A DNA stretch of 64,000 bases from Devosia rhodophyticola. GTDB lineage: Bacteria; Pseudomonadota; Alphaproteobacteria; Rhizobiales; Devosiaceae. Made by a program: the position numbers and the translations under genes. Shown in pieces: positions 35,817-44,283 of the stretch; position 1 is the stretch's first letter, and each line of letters opens with the position of its first letter. Under the pieces are notes generated by a model. The model ran no database searches, was not told the origin of the DNA, and saw nothing but the letters and a program-made list of their open reading frames with translations. The stretch spans positions 2,348,001-2,412,000 of the forward strand of contig NZ_CP118247.1 of the NCBI RefSeq assembly GCF_028816475.1. The letters are read 5' to 3'.

Positions 35817-36173
35817 CTAGGCGGCCTTGATGACTTCGGTCATGGTGACGCCCAGACGACCCTCGACCAGAACGATTTCCCCGCGCGCCACCAGTCGTTC
35901 ATTGACATAAATTTCGACCGCCTCGCCGACTTGACGGTTCAGCTCAATGACAGTGCCAACATCCATTTTCAATAGATTTGAAACCGGCATTTTCGTGCGG
36001 CCCAGCACAACCGAAATGCGCACTGGAACGTCGAAAACCGCCTCGAGATCGGCGGCTGATTTTTCCTGAAAAGGTTCGGCGCCGGACTTTCGCGCGGAAG
36101 GGGCCATTTCTTCAAGATTCATGGCCTCATGTGCTGTCACGTCGTCGTCGAGCGTGTCGCCGGAGTTGCTCAT
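35817..36173 (-). CDS. fliN: Flagellar motor switch protein FliN
   Basis: C-ring component of 118 aa. The SpoA domain has the typical order DVPVRISVVLGRTKMPVSNLLKMDVGTVIELNRQVGEAVEIYVNERLVARGEIVLVEGRLGVTMTEV. A variable acidic N-terminus of about 40 residues precedes it. The ATG overlaps the fliH stop by four bases, indicating coupled translation. flbD follows 12 bases downstream. Confidence 0.95.
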   Translation of the reverse strand: MSNSGDTLDDDVTAHEAMNLEEMAPSARKSGAEPFQEKSAADLEAVFDVPVRISVVLGRTKMPVSNLLKMDVGTVIELNRQVGEAVEIYVNERLVARGEIVLVEGRLGVTMTEVIKAA

Positions 36174-36814
36174 TGCTCGGTCTCCTGGGGTGCGGTGCCG
36201 GTTCTGCCGGCGAGATAGGCTGAAATTTTTTCGTCGATTGAACTGGAGATGGCGTTGATGTCGCGCACCAGTCCTCCATCAACCCATTCGAGCCGACCAT
36301 CGCCAAGTCGTTGGTCGGGATCGCCCATGACGACCAATCTTCCCGAATAGCCTGACGTCGCCATGTTGGCAGTTGCCGCTTCCCGCACTGCGTCCGCCAC
36401 GTCGGGATGACAGCGAATGACCAGATGCGGCACGCCGTCAAGATTGGCCATACACTCGGCGATCAGGACCTCAAGTTCGGCGGTGGGCTGGCGCGCGAGG
36501 AGATTGGTGGCGAGTTTGCGGCCGATGCTGGCGGCAAGTTCGATCGCTTCGCGAAGATTGGTTTGTCCAGATTGGTCAAGGTTGGCGCTCATCGCAGCGG
36601 TTTGGGCGGCGATGGCGTTAGCTGCGTCAGCAATGGCTGTGGCCGCTGCAGCGCTGGCGCTTTTTTCGCCAGCTGCAATACCTTGGGCATAGGCTTCTTC
36701 GCGCGCCTGGGTGACGAGTTGGCTGACCAGATTTTCCGGCACACTTGGTTGGGTTGCAGACGTGTGTCCGCCGCCAAGGTCGAGATCGAATGTGAACCGT
36801 GCGGGTGCGGCCAT
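36170..36814 (-). CDS. fliH: Flagellar assembly protein FliH (FlbE-like)
   Basis: Regulator of FliI ATPase, 214 aa. The N-terminal half is an Ala-rich helical region (QLVTQAREEAYAQGIAAGEKSASAAAATA), the kind that dimerises in FliH. The C-terminal half (REAIELAASIGRKLATNLLARQPTAELEVLIAECMANLDGVPHLVIRCHPDVADAV) resembles the FliH/YscL/V-ATPase E-subunit domain. Sequence conservation in FliH is low; the call rests on this half and on its place between fliG and fliN, as in Caulobacter flbE. Confidence 0.85.
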   Translation of the reverse strand: MAAPARFTFDLDLGGGHTSATQPSVPENLVSQLVTQAREEAYAQGIAAGEKSASAAAATAIADAANAIAAQTAAMSANLDQSGQTNLREAIELAASIGRKLATNLLARQPTAELEVLIAECMANLDGVPHLVIRCHPDVADAVREAATANMATSGYSGRLVVMGDPDQRLGDGRLEWVDGGLVRDINAISSSIDEKISAYLAGRTGTAPQETEQ

Positions 36815-36815
36815 G

Positions 36816-37907
36816 CTATGCCACCATCTGTTCGTCGGAATTGGACTTGACGATGATTATCTCGCCACGCGCGGCCATGTCCTTGGCATTGGACACCATA
36901 CGGCTTTGTGCTTCGTCGACATCCTTGAGCCGGACTGGGCCCATTGCTTCCATGTCGTCCTTGAGCATTTTGGCGGCACGGGCCGACATGTTCTCGAAGA
37001 AGAAATCCTTGACCTGCTCATTGGCACCTTTGAGCGCCAAAGCGAGATCTTTCTTGTCCATTTTTTGAAGTAGGGTCTGAATGGCCGAGGCCTCCAAACG
37101 CGACAGGTCCTCGAAGGTGAACATCAGGGCCTTGATACGTTCTGCATCGTCGCGGCTGTTCTCCTCGAGCGTGGTTAGGAACCGGGCCTCGGTCTGGCGA
37201 TCAAACGAGTTGAAAATCTCGGCCATCTGCTCGTGGCTGTCACGACGCTTCGCATGGCTCAATGTCGACATGAACTCGGTGCGCAGCGTGGTCTCGATTT
37301 TCTCAAGAATATCCTTTTGCACCGGGTCCAGCCCCAGCATCCGTTGAACGACATCCATCGCCAATTCCTCGGGCAGGGCGGCGAGAACCTTGCTGGCATG
37401 GTCGGTGGCGATCTTGGAGAGGACTACCGCGATAGTCTGGGGATATTCGTTCTTAAGGTAGGTCGCCAGAACGTCTTCCTGAACGTTCGAGAGTTTTTCC
37501 CACATGTTGCGACCGGCGGGGCCGCGAATTTCTTCCATGATTGAATCCACCCGCTCTGACGGGAGGAACGACAAGAGGAGGCGCTCCGTTGTGTCAGTGT
37601 TGCCCGCAAGCGTGCCGGTCGAGGAAACACTGGTGACAAATTCAATCATCAATTCGTCCAGCATCTGCTGGGTGATCGGCCCCAACCGAACCATGGCGCG
37701 AGAGAGGTTTTTGACCTCGAGTTCATCAAGCTCATCAAATATCGGTTTGCCATAATCCGGCCCAAGGGCCAGCAATAAGGCAGCGGCTTTTTCATCGCCC
37801 TTAAGGACGCGATAGCTGGCGTCCTTGCCCACAACCAAACTGGCGCCCGCGCCTGTGCCGGGGCGGGATTGGGTAGGGACTGCGTTAGATTGTGAAACCA
37901 ATGCCAT
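36816..37907 (-). CDS. fliG: Flagellar motor switch protein FliG
   Basis: Rotor protein of 363 aa that links FliF to FliM/FliN and interacts with MotA. The N domain, middle domain and the torque-generating C domain are present; the C domain has FFFENMSARAAKMLKDDMEAMGPVRLKDVDEAQSRMV with the conserved charged residues of the ridge helix. It is 5 bases after fliF and 1 base before fliH, so the operon is tight. Confidence 0.96.
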   Translation of the reverse strand: MALVSQSNAVPTQSRPGTGAGASLVVGKDASYRVLKGDEKAAALLLALGPDYGKPIFDELDELEVKNLSRAMVRLGPITQQMLDELMIEFVTSVSSTGTLAGNTDTTERLLLSFLPSERVDSIMEEIRGPAGRNMWEKLSNVQEDVLATYLKNEYPQTIAVVLSKIATDHASKVLAALPEELAMDVVQRMLGLDPVQKDILEKIETTLRTEFMSTLSHAKRRDSHEQMAEIFNSFDRQTEARFLTTLEENSRDDAERIKALMFTFEDLSRLEASAIQTLLQKMDKKDLALALKGANEQVKDFFFENMSARAAKMLKDDMEAMGPVRLKDVDEAQSRMVSNAKDMAARGEIIIVKSNSDEQMVA

Positions 37908-37912
37908 GATGA

Positions 37913-39598
37913 TTACGCTGCGTTACCAATCCAGTCGCGCACGATAAGCGCAGCCTGCTTGGGGTTTTCTTCGACCAGAGTGCCGACGGTCTTGAGTGTC
38001 TGAAGCTGTGACTCGCCGGCCGATTTTGCGTTCGATACCCAGCTCTGAGCCGGATCGTTGGGAGCGGAGGGTTGATCAGGTACCAACTCGCCATCGGCGT
38101 TCATGACTGAATGGTTGCCCACCGTCGCGCCAGAGGGGAGCGACAGGGCCTCGGTTTCGGGGACCAGAACGCGTTTGAGCAGCGGCCGCATGACGAAGAA
38201 CACCAGCGCCAGAGCGATCAGAAGAGTTACCGCCATCTCGGCGCCGTTCATAATGTCATCGCGGGTGAAATCAAACAGGCCGCTGGAACTGTCGCCGGGA
38301 AGGCTGAGGTCGGGACGGGAGGCGAACTGCAAATTGACCACGTCGACACTGTCGCCGCGTGCTTCGCTAAACCCTACTGCCGAGCGCACCAGTGTTGTCA
38401 GTTGTGCGATTTCGTCGGGTGAGCGAGGGGAGTAAACCTGATTTCCCTGACCGTCGTCGCTGTAGACGCCGTCGACCACAACGGCAACAGACAGACGTTT
38501 GATGCTGCCCGCTTCGGTAACGGCGGTCTGCGTGACCTTGGATATTTCGTAGTTAGTGACTTCCTGGCTGCTGCTGCCCTGTTCAGTGGCACCGCCCGTG
38601 CCATTGTTCTGACTGGCACCTGGCAATTCATTGGCGACAGTCACCTGTCCGTCAGCGCCGCCGGAGAGATTGTTGGACTCGCTGACCTGGGTCGAGCGAA
38701 CTACTTGGCCATCGGGATCGAATTTTTCAGAAGTGGTAGTGGAGCGATTATAATCCAGCTCGGCGCTAACTTCGACACGGGCCCGGCCGGGGCCAACCAC
38801 GTTGGTCAGCATTTCCTCGACGCGAGACCGCATCTGGTTTTCGTATCCACGGGTGCGTTCTGCCGCTTCTCCCGCTATGGCACCGCCAGCCCCTTCGTCG
38901 CCGCCAGAGGCCAGAAGGGTGCCCTTGTCATCAACAATCGAGATATTGGCCGGGGTTAACCCTTCAATGGCCGACGCCACCAGATGCTGGACGGCGCGGA
39001 TTTCGCCCGCTGACATTTCGCCCTGAACACCAACGACGATCGAGGCAGAAGGCGACTGGGTCTGGCGGCTGAACAACTTGCGTTCGGGCAGGACAAGATG
39101 CACGCGTGCGCTCTTGATCCGGGCCAACGAAGTAATGGTGCGGGCCAGTTCGCCTTCAAGGGCGCGTACATTGTTGATGTTCTGGACAAAGCTGGTGGCG
39201 CCCAAGGTATTTTGCTGGTCGAAAATTTCATAGCCGACCTGACCGCGTGTCGGCAGGCCCGAACCGGCCAGGTTCATGCGCAGGGTGGTGATCTGGTCGC
39301 GCGGCACCAAAATAGTATCGCCTTCACCGCGCAACTCGAACGGCACGTTCTGACTTTGCAATTCGGTGACGATGGCGTTTGAGTCTTCGAGACTGAGGCC
39401 AGTGTAGAGCGGGGAAAGGGTCGGGGTTGATGCACGCATGACCAAAAAGGCGAAGAAGCCCAGCATCAGCACCGCCACGGTGGCCATAGCGGCAACGCGC
39501 GGCAGGCCTAAGCGGTTGAGAAATTGAGCTATATTATTCACGCCTGCACTCGATTCCTGGACTGGACTTGCGCCTGCGGATTCTGGTCGCATCGCCAT
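37913..39598 (-). CDS. fliF: Flagellar MS-ring protein FliF
   Basis: Forms the membrane MS-ring that seeds the basal body; about 561 aa. A transmembrane helix near the N-terminus (VAAMATVAVLMLGFFAFLVM) is followed by the ring-building motifs (SPLYTGLSLEDSNAIVTELQSQNVPFELRGEGDTILVP), a variable Ser/Gly/Asn-rich periplasmic region, a second helix (MAVTLLIALALVFFVMRPLLKRV) and the C-terminal FliG-binding tail. The start is uncertain: ATG 39598, ATG 39592, TTG 39604 and GTG 39541 (VNNIAQFLNRLGLPRV) are possible. A CtrA-like box 25 bases upstream would favour the later start (see findings). Confidence 0.95.
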   Translation of the reverse strand: MAMRPESAGASPVQESSAGVNNIAQFLNRLGLPRVAAMATVAVLMLGFFAFLVMRASTPTLSPLYTGLSLEDSNAIVTELQSQNVPFELRGEGDTILVPRDQITTLRMNLAGSGLPTRGQVGYEIFDQQNTLGATSFVQNINNVRALEGELARTITSLARIKSARVHLVLPERKLFSRQTQSPSASIVVGVQGEMSAGEIRAVQHLVASAIEGLTPANISIVDDKGTLLASGGDEGAGGAIAGEAAERTRGYENQMRSRVEEMLTNVVGPGRARVEVSAELDYNRSTTTSEKFDPDGQVVRSTQVSESNNLSGGADGQVTVANELPGASQNNGTGGATEQGSSSQEVTNYEISKVTQTAVTEAGSIKRLSVAVVVDGVYSDDGQGNQVYSPRSPDEIAQLTTLVRSAVGFSEARGDSVDVVNLQFASRPDLSLPGDSSSGLFDFTRDDIMNGAEMAVTLLIALALVFFVMRPLLKRVLVPETEALSLPSGATVGNHSVMNADGELVPDQPSAPNDPAQSWVSNAKSAGESQLQTLKTVGTLVEENPKQAALIVRDWIGNAA

Positions 39599-39622
39599 AG
39601 GCAAAAATTACCTAGCTGATGG

Positions 39623-39637
39623 TAAAGATTGTCTTAA
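39623..39637 (-). promoter_or_regulatory. Near-consensus CtrA box upstream of fliF
   Basis: On the minus strand this reads TTAA, seven bases, TTTA, one mismatch from TTAA-N7-TTAA. In Caulobacter fliF is a class II gene activated by CtrA. If the box overlaps the -35 region, transcription would begin near 39595, inside the first codons of the longest reading frame. Use of the site is inferred. Confidence 0.4.
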
Positions 39638-39796
39638 CTGTTGGAAGCAGAATGCAAAATTGGGCAAAAAATGCCGGGCTGGTGAGCAAATGCTGAAGAT
39701 AGACTGTCCAAAATACTCGGACACGAAACCCAAACGACGTCCCCAAGGCAACCTAAAGGAATAGCGGTTAGCAGTGTAATGGGCGCTAAAAACAGC

Positions 39797-39828
39797 AAAA
39801 CCCGCCCGGGCATCCCTGGGCGGGTTTT
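39797..39828 (-). terminator. Terminator of sciP
   Basis: Eleven-pair stem (AAAACCCGCCC 39797-39807 with GGGCGGGTTTT 39818-39828) with a ten-base loop, flanked by A on one side and T on the other, so it can work in both directions. It lies 27 bases past the sciP stop and separates sciP from fliF. Confidence 0.85.
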
Positions 39829-39855
39829 GAAAAGTTCTGGGCGTAGGATTAATCC

Positions 39856-40134
39856 CTAGCCTTCGCGATAGTGCTGGATCCAGGTCGTGCGCAAACCGGC
39901 AAGCCCGTGCTTGTCGATGGCAGCCTGCCAGTTCAAAAATTCGTCGACGCTTAGTGTGTAGCGGGCACAGGCCTCTTCGAGGCTCAGCAGCCCGCCGCGC
40001 ACGGCGGCAACAACTTCTGCTTTACGGCGGATGACCCACCTCCGAGTATTCGTCGGGGGCAAATCTGCAATCGTGAGCGGACTTCCGTCCGGTCCGATAA
40101 CGTACTTAACGCGTGGTCGCATCTGTACGGTCAT
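39856..40134 (-). CDS. sciP: CtrA inhibitor SciP (DUF1153)
   Basis: Helix-turn-helix protein of 92 aa. It shows the whole SciP core: VKYVIGPDGSPLTIADLPP, then RRWVIRRKAEVVAAVRGGLLSLEEACARYTLSVDEFLNWQ, then GLAGLRTTWIQHYR. In Caulobacter SciP binds CtrA and blocks activation of CtrA-dependent promoters in G1 cells, and CtrA drives sciP, making a delayed negative loop. Here a TTAACC half-site lies upstream on the minus strand (40217-40222). Finding it between fliF and flgD puts the inhibitor next to its likely targets. Confidence 0.93.
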   Translation of the reverse strand: MTVQMRPRVKYVIGPDGSPLTIADLPPTNTRRWVIRRKAEVVAAVRGGLLSLEEACARYTLSVDEFLNWQAAIDKHGLAGLRTTWIQHYREG

Positions 40135-40300
40135 TTTACTCTCTACTCAACCTGACCATAGTAGCCAAAGAGTAGGGTAATGAACTTAAAATAGCCCTAA
40201 GGGGAAACTTACAACAGGTTAAGAATGCCCAGCGAATTCAAATCACTGCGGAAATCTATGTGCAGGGTGCTCAAGCCCCCGTTTCCGCACGAGTCACGAC

Positions 40301-40322
40301 GCCGTCAGTTATGACTGACGGC
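40301..40322 (-). terminator. Perfect hairpin after flgD
   Basis: GCCGTCAGT and ACTGACGGC form nine perfect pairs around TATG, 37 bases beyond the flgD stop. There is no T run on the minus strand, so it may terminate weakly or protect the 3' end of the fliK-flgD message. Confidence 0.55.
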
Positions 40323-40358
40323 GCAAGGACGTGAGAATTGACCTGTTTTGGAGCAGGT

Positions 40359-41054
40359 TTAGCTGTTGGGGTCTGCGGAGGTCGGGCTCGATGATGGAAT
40401 TTTTACGCTGCTGACCGAAGATAGTTTGAGCTTGGACTGGCCCACCGTGAGGATGGGTTCGACGCCCGAAAAATCGACGCCCGAGACGATGCCGGTGGTT
40501 GAGGTACTGACAGCGACGTTCTGGCCCGCCAGATTTTTGCCGTCGATTGAAATGGTATAGGTGCCATCCGGCTTGACGCTGCCGTCTGAGCCTTTGCCGT
40601 CCCATAGGAAGTTCCCTGGCCCCTGAGCCAATGAGCCAGTTTCCGAGTAGACGACGTTACCCTGTGCATCCTTGATGGTGACAATGGCGGAAGAAGCTGT
40701 TGCCTGAGCATTGTAGGCCCAGGTGGCGCCGCCATCCTTGAGTTCTGCCTGTACACCTGACGCTGTTACCTCTTTGCCAATGTAGGAGACAGCATCGGTG
40801 TTGACCGAGCTTTGGCTCGATAGCATCAGTGATTCCAAGAACTTATTGGTCTTGAGCTGTTGCTCGACGCCGCTGAACTGCACCAACTGCTGGGTAAAGG
40901 CATTGGTGTCCATCGGGTCCAGCGGGTTCTGGTTCTTGAGCTGGGTAGTCAAGATATTGAGGAAGGTATCAAAATTGTCGGCCAGCCCCGTGCTCGATCC
41001 CGAAAGCGAGGAGGACGTTGTGGCGGTTGTATTGGATACGCCGCTGACTGCCAT
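40359..41054 (-). CDS. flgD: Flagellar hook capping protein FlgD
   Basis: Scaffold that caps the growing hook, 231 aa. The N-terminal FlgD motif FDTFLNILTTQLKNQNPLDPMDTNAFTQQLVQFSGVEQQLKTN is complete; the C-terminal part has FlgD Tudor-like and FnIII-like segments (IGKEVTASG, then NFLWDGKGSDGSVKPDGTYTISI). It follows fliK by 9 bases on the minus strand, so it should share the sigma-54 promoter upstream of fliK. Hook and rod proteins themselves are not in the window. Confidence 0.95.
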   Translation of the reverse strand: MAVSGVSNTTATTSSSLSGSSTGLADNFDTFLNILTTQLKNQNPLDPMDTNAFTQQLVQFSGVEQQLKTNKFLESLMLSSQSSVNTDAVSYIGKEVTASGVQAELKDGGATWAYNAQATASSAIVTIKDAQGNVVYSETGSLAQGPGNFLWDGKGSDGSVKPDGTYTISIDGKNLAGQNVAVSTSTTGIVSGVDFSGVEPILTVGQSKLKLSSVSSVKIPSSSPTSADPNS

Positions 41055-41063
41055 GGGTATCTC

Positions 41064-42512
41064 CTAAGCGATTATGTTGATGCCGCTGGCAGACAGGCTG
41101 CCACGGAAAAGTTTGACACTGGGGGCGGGCGGCTCGTCTGGCGTGTCGCCACCAAACACCTTGATAGAATTGCCCTGAGGCTGATTTTGCTGCTGGCCCG
41201 AATTGTTCTGGCGCAACGAGAACTCGAGTGTGGTTTTGCTCGAGTCCAGACCCGCCTGTTGCAGCGCCTGCTGCAGTGCACGCTGATCACGCTGCATCAG
41301 ATCGAGCGTTTCGGCCTTGTCAACGATCAGGCGCGCATTGACGGTGCCACCCTTGTCAATATCAAGCCGCACATCGACGCGCCCCAGTTCGGCTGGATCG
41401 AGGCGAATCTGAAATCGGGAATTGCCATGTTGGACCTGCCGCACCATTTCAAAGGCAATCTGGGGCAGATTGATCTGCTGTTGATTGGTTTGATAGACCG
41501 TGGGCACCAATCGGGCTGTTGCTGGCGCATCAGGGCGGGCCGGCGGTTGGGCACCAATCTGGTTTGGCGTGCTATTTGCGTCAGGCTTGCTGTCCGGATG
41601 GGAATATCTGCTCGAGGCTCCGATCTGGTCGTCAGATTTTTTGTGACCCTTGCCGGTGCCGCCACCGTCAGTTTTGGCATCGGCGCTACTCGGGGTCGGC
41701 GTTGCAGGGGCAGTGCTGTTGGCAGCGGGCGTTGGAGCGTCAGCCGACTTTCCGGTCAACGCGGGCTGCGTCAGCTTGAGGCTTGGCGTGGCAAGAACGG
41801 TTGCCGGTGTGTCGCTGCCCGCATTGGGCTTAAGCAATCGGGTTAGAGCATCGGCAAGTGCCGGGTCTAACTTGGTGGTTATTTTTGTATCAAGTTCGGC
41901 CAACAGATTTGGCGCAGATTTTGCCTCGCTGAGGCTGCCAAGCAGTGCTGCCAGTTTGGCCCCGAGCGTTTGGGCGTCCGTTGTTGCCTTGCTATCCATT
42001 AGCGACTGGACCATTGAGGCCAATGTCTTGGAAAGCTGATCAGATAGGGTGGCGTCAGCGGAAAGCGGTTGGGTAGCCATGGCGGCCAATTGCGCGGCGC
42101 TCAATGGCGTGTCCAGCGACAAACCAAGTTTGTCCGCCAACTGTTCGAGTGCCTTTGCAACGGCATCGAGCTGTTCGGCGGTGGGTGTTTCGCCTTTGCC
42201 GAGCGTTGCACGCACGTCGGCCAGACCATCGACCAACCGGGTAAGGTCAGTGTCAGCGGGCGCGTCGTTATTTTCAATGGGTTTGGTTGCCTCGATCGGG
42301 GCAGCTACGGCGGTCTGATCGTCTGGCTTTTTGTCGATCGCGGGTTTCTGAGGTGCGGCCTGGGTATCTTTGGCCGCTGGCTTTTCCGGTGACGGCGGCA
42401 AGAGGGCTGCGAATTTGTCAACTATGTCCCCGGCAGCTGCAAGCGCCCGGTCAACCGCTTGGGTGGACTGCCTTGAAGTTGAGACGCTGAAACTGGAGTT
42501 GACTTGCGACAC
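41064..42512 (-). CDS. fliK: Flagellar hook-length control protein FliK
   Basis: Ruler protein that switches export from hook to filament subunits, 482 aa. A long Ala/Asp/Lys/Pro-rich N-terminal part (PPSPEKPAAKDTQAAPQKPA) and a C-terminal Flg_hook domain (FQIRLDPAELGRVDVRLDIDKGGTVNARLIVDKAETLDLMQRDQRALQQALQQAGL) are typical. I placed the start at GTG 42512 (VSQVNSSFS), seven bases after AAAGG. The longer reading from TTG 42545 would begin upstream of the transcription start predicted from the sigma-54 promoter and cannot be translated from that message. Confidence 0.9.
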   Translation of the reverse strand: MSQVNSSFSVSTSRQSTQAVDRALAAAGDIVDKFAALLPPSPEKPAAKDTQAAPQKPAIDKKPDDQTAVAAPIEATKPIENNDAPADTDLTRLVDGLADVRATLGKGETPTAEQLDAVAKALEQLADKLGLSLDTPLSAAQLAAMATQPLSADATLSDQLSKTLASMVQSLMDSKATTDAQTLGAKLAALLGSLSEAKSAPNLLAELDTKITTKLDPALADALTRLLKPNAGSDTPATVLATPSLKLTQPALTGKSADAPTPAANSTAPATPTPSSADAKTDGGGTGKGHKKSDDQIGASSRYSHPDSKPDANSTPNQIGAQPPARPDAPATARLVPTVYQTNQQQINLPQIAFEMVRQVQHGNSRFQIRLDPAELGRVDVRLDIDKGGTVNARLIVDKAETLDLMQRDQRALQQALQQAGLDSSKTTLEFSLRQNNSGQQQNQPQGNSIKVFGGDTPDEPPAPSVKLFRGSLSASGINIIA

Positions 42513-42551
42513 AGAGAGGCCTTTAGCTGACGAGATCCATGTCAATCGCGA

Positions 42552-42568
42552 TGCAAGCCCCTTGCCAA
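42552..42568 (-). promoter_or_regulatory. Sigma-54 promoter of fliK-flgD
   Basis: On the minus strand the sequence is TTGGCAAG, four bases, TTGCA, one mismatch from the consensus (C/T)TGGCACG-N4-TTGCW, with exactly ten bases between the -24 GG (42565-42566) and the -12 GC (42553-42554). Transcription should start near 42541, giving a leader of about 29 bases before GTG 42512. FlbD, the sigma-54 activator of flagellar genes, is encoded 7 kb away. No other site this good was found in the window. Confidence 0.75.
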
Positions 42569-42772
42569 GTGACAGGTGGATTTATTTGTCTTTATAAATC
42601 AATGGCATATGAAATTTGCAGTTCTCCTTGGCCCGATGATAGGGCGGCAGAATTGGCCTCGGATTGCCCAATTGCGGCAAAAACTGCCGGGTAATCGTGA
42701 TACTTGCCCTTGATGGCTGGCTGGCGTAAAAGCGCGGCTCCGCTGGCCCTTGAACCCACTCGGAAGAGAGAA

Positions 42773-43924
42773 ATGTTGAATTCGCTTGATATTGCCAAGC
42801 GCCCGGAAGACACGCGCGTTGTTGTCGCGATGTCCGGCGGCGTTGATTCCTCGGTTGTTGCCGGATTATTGGCCCGTCAGGGCTATGACGTGCTCGGCGT
42901 TACGCTGCAACTTTATGACCATGGCGAGGCCACCCATCGAAAGGGAGCCTGCTGTGCCGGTCAGGACATTCACGACGCGCGCCGGGTCGCCGCCGCGCTC
43001 GATATTCCTCATTATGTTCTTGATTATGAGCAACGCTTCAAGAACGCGGTGATCACCCCGTTTGCCAATGCCTATCAGCAGGGGGAGACCCCCGTGCCAT
43101 GCATTGCCTGCAATCAATCGGTCAAATTCGTTGATCTGATGGCCGTGGCACAGGATCTGGGTGCCGATGCATTGGCAACTGGACATTATGTTCAGAGTCG
43201 ATTGGGGGAGAATGGGCGGCGCCTGTTGTATCGTCCTGTCGACGCGGATCGCGATCAGACCTACTTCCTGTTTGCCACTACGCAGGAACAACTGGAATAT
43301 TTGCGCTTTCCGCTGGGCGGTATGAGCAAGGCAGAGGTGCGCGAAATGGCGCGCGAAATGGACCTTGAAATTGCCGAAAAGCACGATAGTCAGGACATTT
43401 GCTTTGTGCCCCAGGGCAAGTATGCAGACATCATTCGCAAGATGCACCCCGAGGCAGTTCAGCAGGGCGAAATTGTTCATATGGATGGGCGCGTGTTGGG
43501 CACCCATGAGGGGATTGTCAATTATACGGTCGGTCAGCGTCGGGGGCTGGGTATTGCTGCCAGCGACCCTCTTTATGTGATCAAGCTCGAGCACAAGAGC
43601 GGTCGCGTGATCGTCGGGCCACGTGAGGCGCTCAAAACTCAGACCGTGCGTTTGCGCGATGTCAATTGGCTCGGTCCCCAGGCGCTTGAAGTGATGGCTT
43701 CAGGCAACGGTGCGCCGGTTGAAGTCAAGGTGCGCTCGACGCGGGGGCCACAGCCAGCCGTGATCCAGATGCGTGAGGGGGCGGTATATGTGACGCTGGT
43801 CGATGGCGAATATGGCGTTTCGCCGGGACAGGCTTGTGTGCTTTATGCTGATGACACGCCGACGTCGGCCGTCTGGGGTGGCGGTTTTATTGCTGAGGCG
43901 GTGCCGATGGCGCTGGCGGGTTAG
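42773..43924 (+). CDS. mnmA: tRNA-specific 2-thiouridylase MnmA
   Basis: Adds sulphur at position 2 of U34 in tRNA for Lys, Glu and Gln. PP-loop SGGVDSS is at residues 21-27; catalytic cysteines are in [17 protein letters not shown] and in the later DSQDICFV segment. Length 383 aa. ATG 42773 follows GGAAGAGAG and gives the usual N-terminus; an in-frame ATG 69 bases earlier lacks such a site. The last 38 bases overlap the convergent small membrane protein gene. Confidence 0.95.
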   Translation: MLNSLDIAKRPEDTRVVVAMSGGVDSSVVAGLLARQGYDVLGVTLQLYDHGEATHRKGACCAGQDIHDARRVAAALDIPHYVLDYEQRFKNAVITPFANAYQQGETPVPCIACNQSVKFVDLMAVAQDLGADALATGHYVQSRLGENGRRLLYRPVDADRDQTYFLFATTQEQLEYLRFPLGGMSKAEVREMAREMDLEIAEKHDSQDICFVPQGKYADIIRKMHPEAVQQGEIVHMDGRVLGTHEGIVNYTVGQRRGLGIAASDPLYVIKLEHKSGRVIVGPREALKTQTVRLRDVNWLGPQALEVMASGNGAPVEVKVRSTRGPQPAVIQMREGAVYVTLVDGEYGVSPGQACVLYADDTPTSAVWGGGFIAEAVPMALAG

Positions 43925-44090
43925 TTTCCGCCGCGTTTTTGGCCGCAGTTTCTGCAGCATATTGATCATTATCCTGCCAGGTTCTGAAACTGGCAATAAT
44001 GGTCGAGCCGATCATTATGAGCGCCAACAGGCCTAGAACAGACAGCAATATGCGGGCCTGAAGCTTGTTATTGGGCTGTTCGTCGGACAT
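43887..44090 (-). CDS. Small single-pass membrane protein
   Basis: A 67-aa protein: a polar N-terminus ([11 protein letters not shown]), one transmembrane helix (about 10-32, [20 protein letters not shown]), then an Ala/Pro/Asn-rich tail ([18 protein letters not shown]). ATG 44090 follows GGAG at nine bases. The 3' end overlaps the end of mnmA by 38 bases on the opposite strand. It resembles no family I know; size, start site and membrane helix support that it is real. Confidence 0.5.
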   Translation of the reverse strand: MSDEQPNNKLQARILLSVLGLLALIMIGSTIIASFRTWQDNDQYAAETAAKNAAETNPPAPSAPPQQ

Positions 44091-44283
44091 GGATTTGCTC
44101 CCCTGGCGCAATGGATGCGCCCGTCTGCTGCATCAGATGACGCCAATTGGGCGCTGGCGCAACCTGTCCCGATGCGACAAAATCAGCATTCGCGATATTT
44201 TTCTCCAAGGATATGTCTGCGGCGGGCGTCTTATTTGTGCGTTGTCGGTTTGCAAGCGCTGGTGTTCATGATCTGAGAAAATA

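Noticed and set aside
40860..41846. Plus-strand reading frame of 328 codons opposite flgD and fliK
   Set aside because: It spans two genes of a flagellar operon on the opposite strand and contains no recognisable motif.
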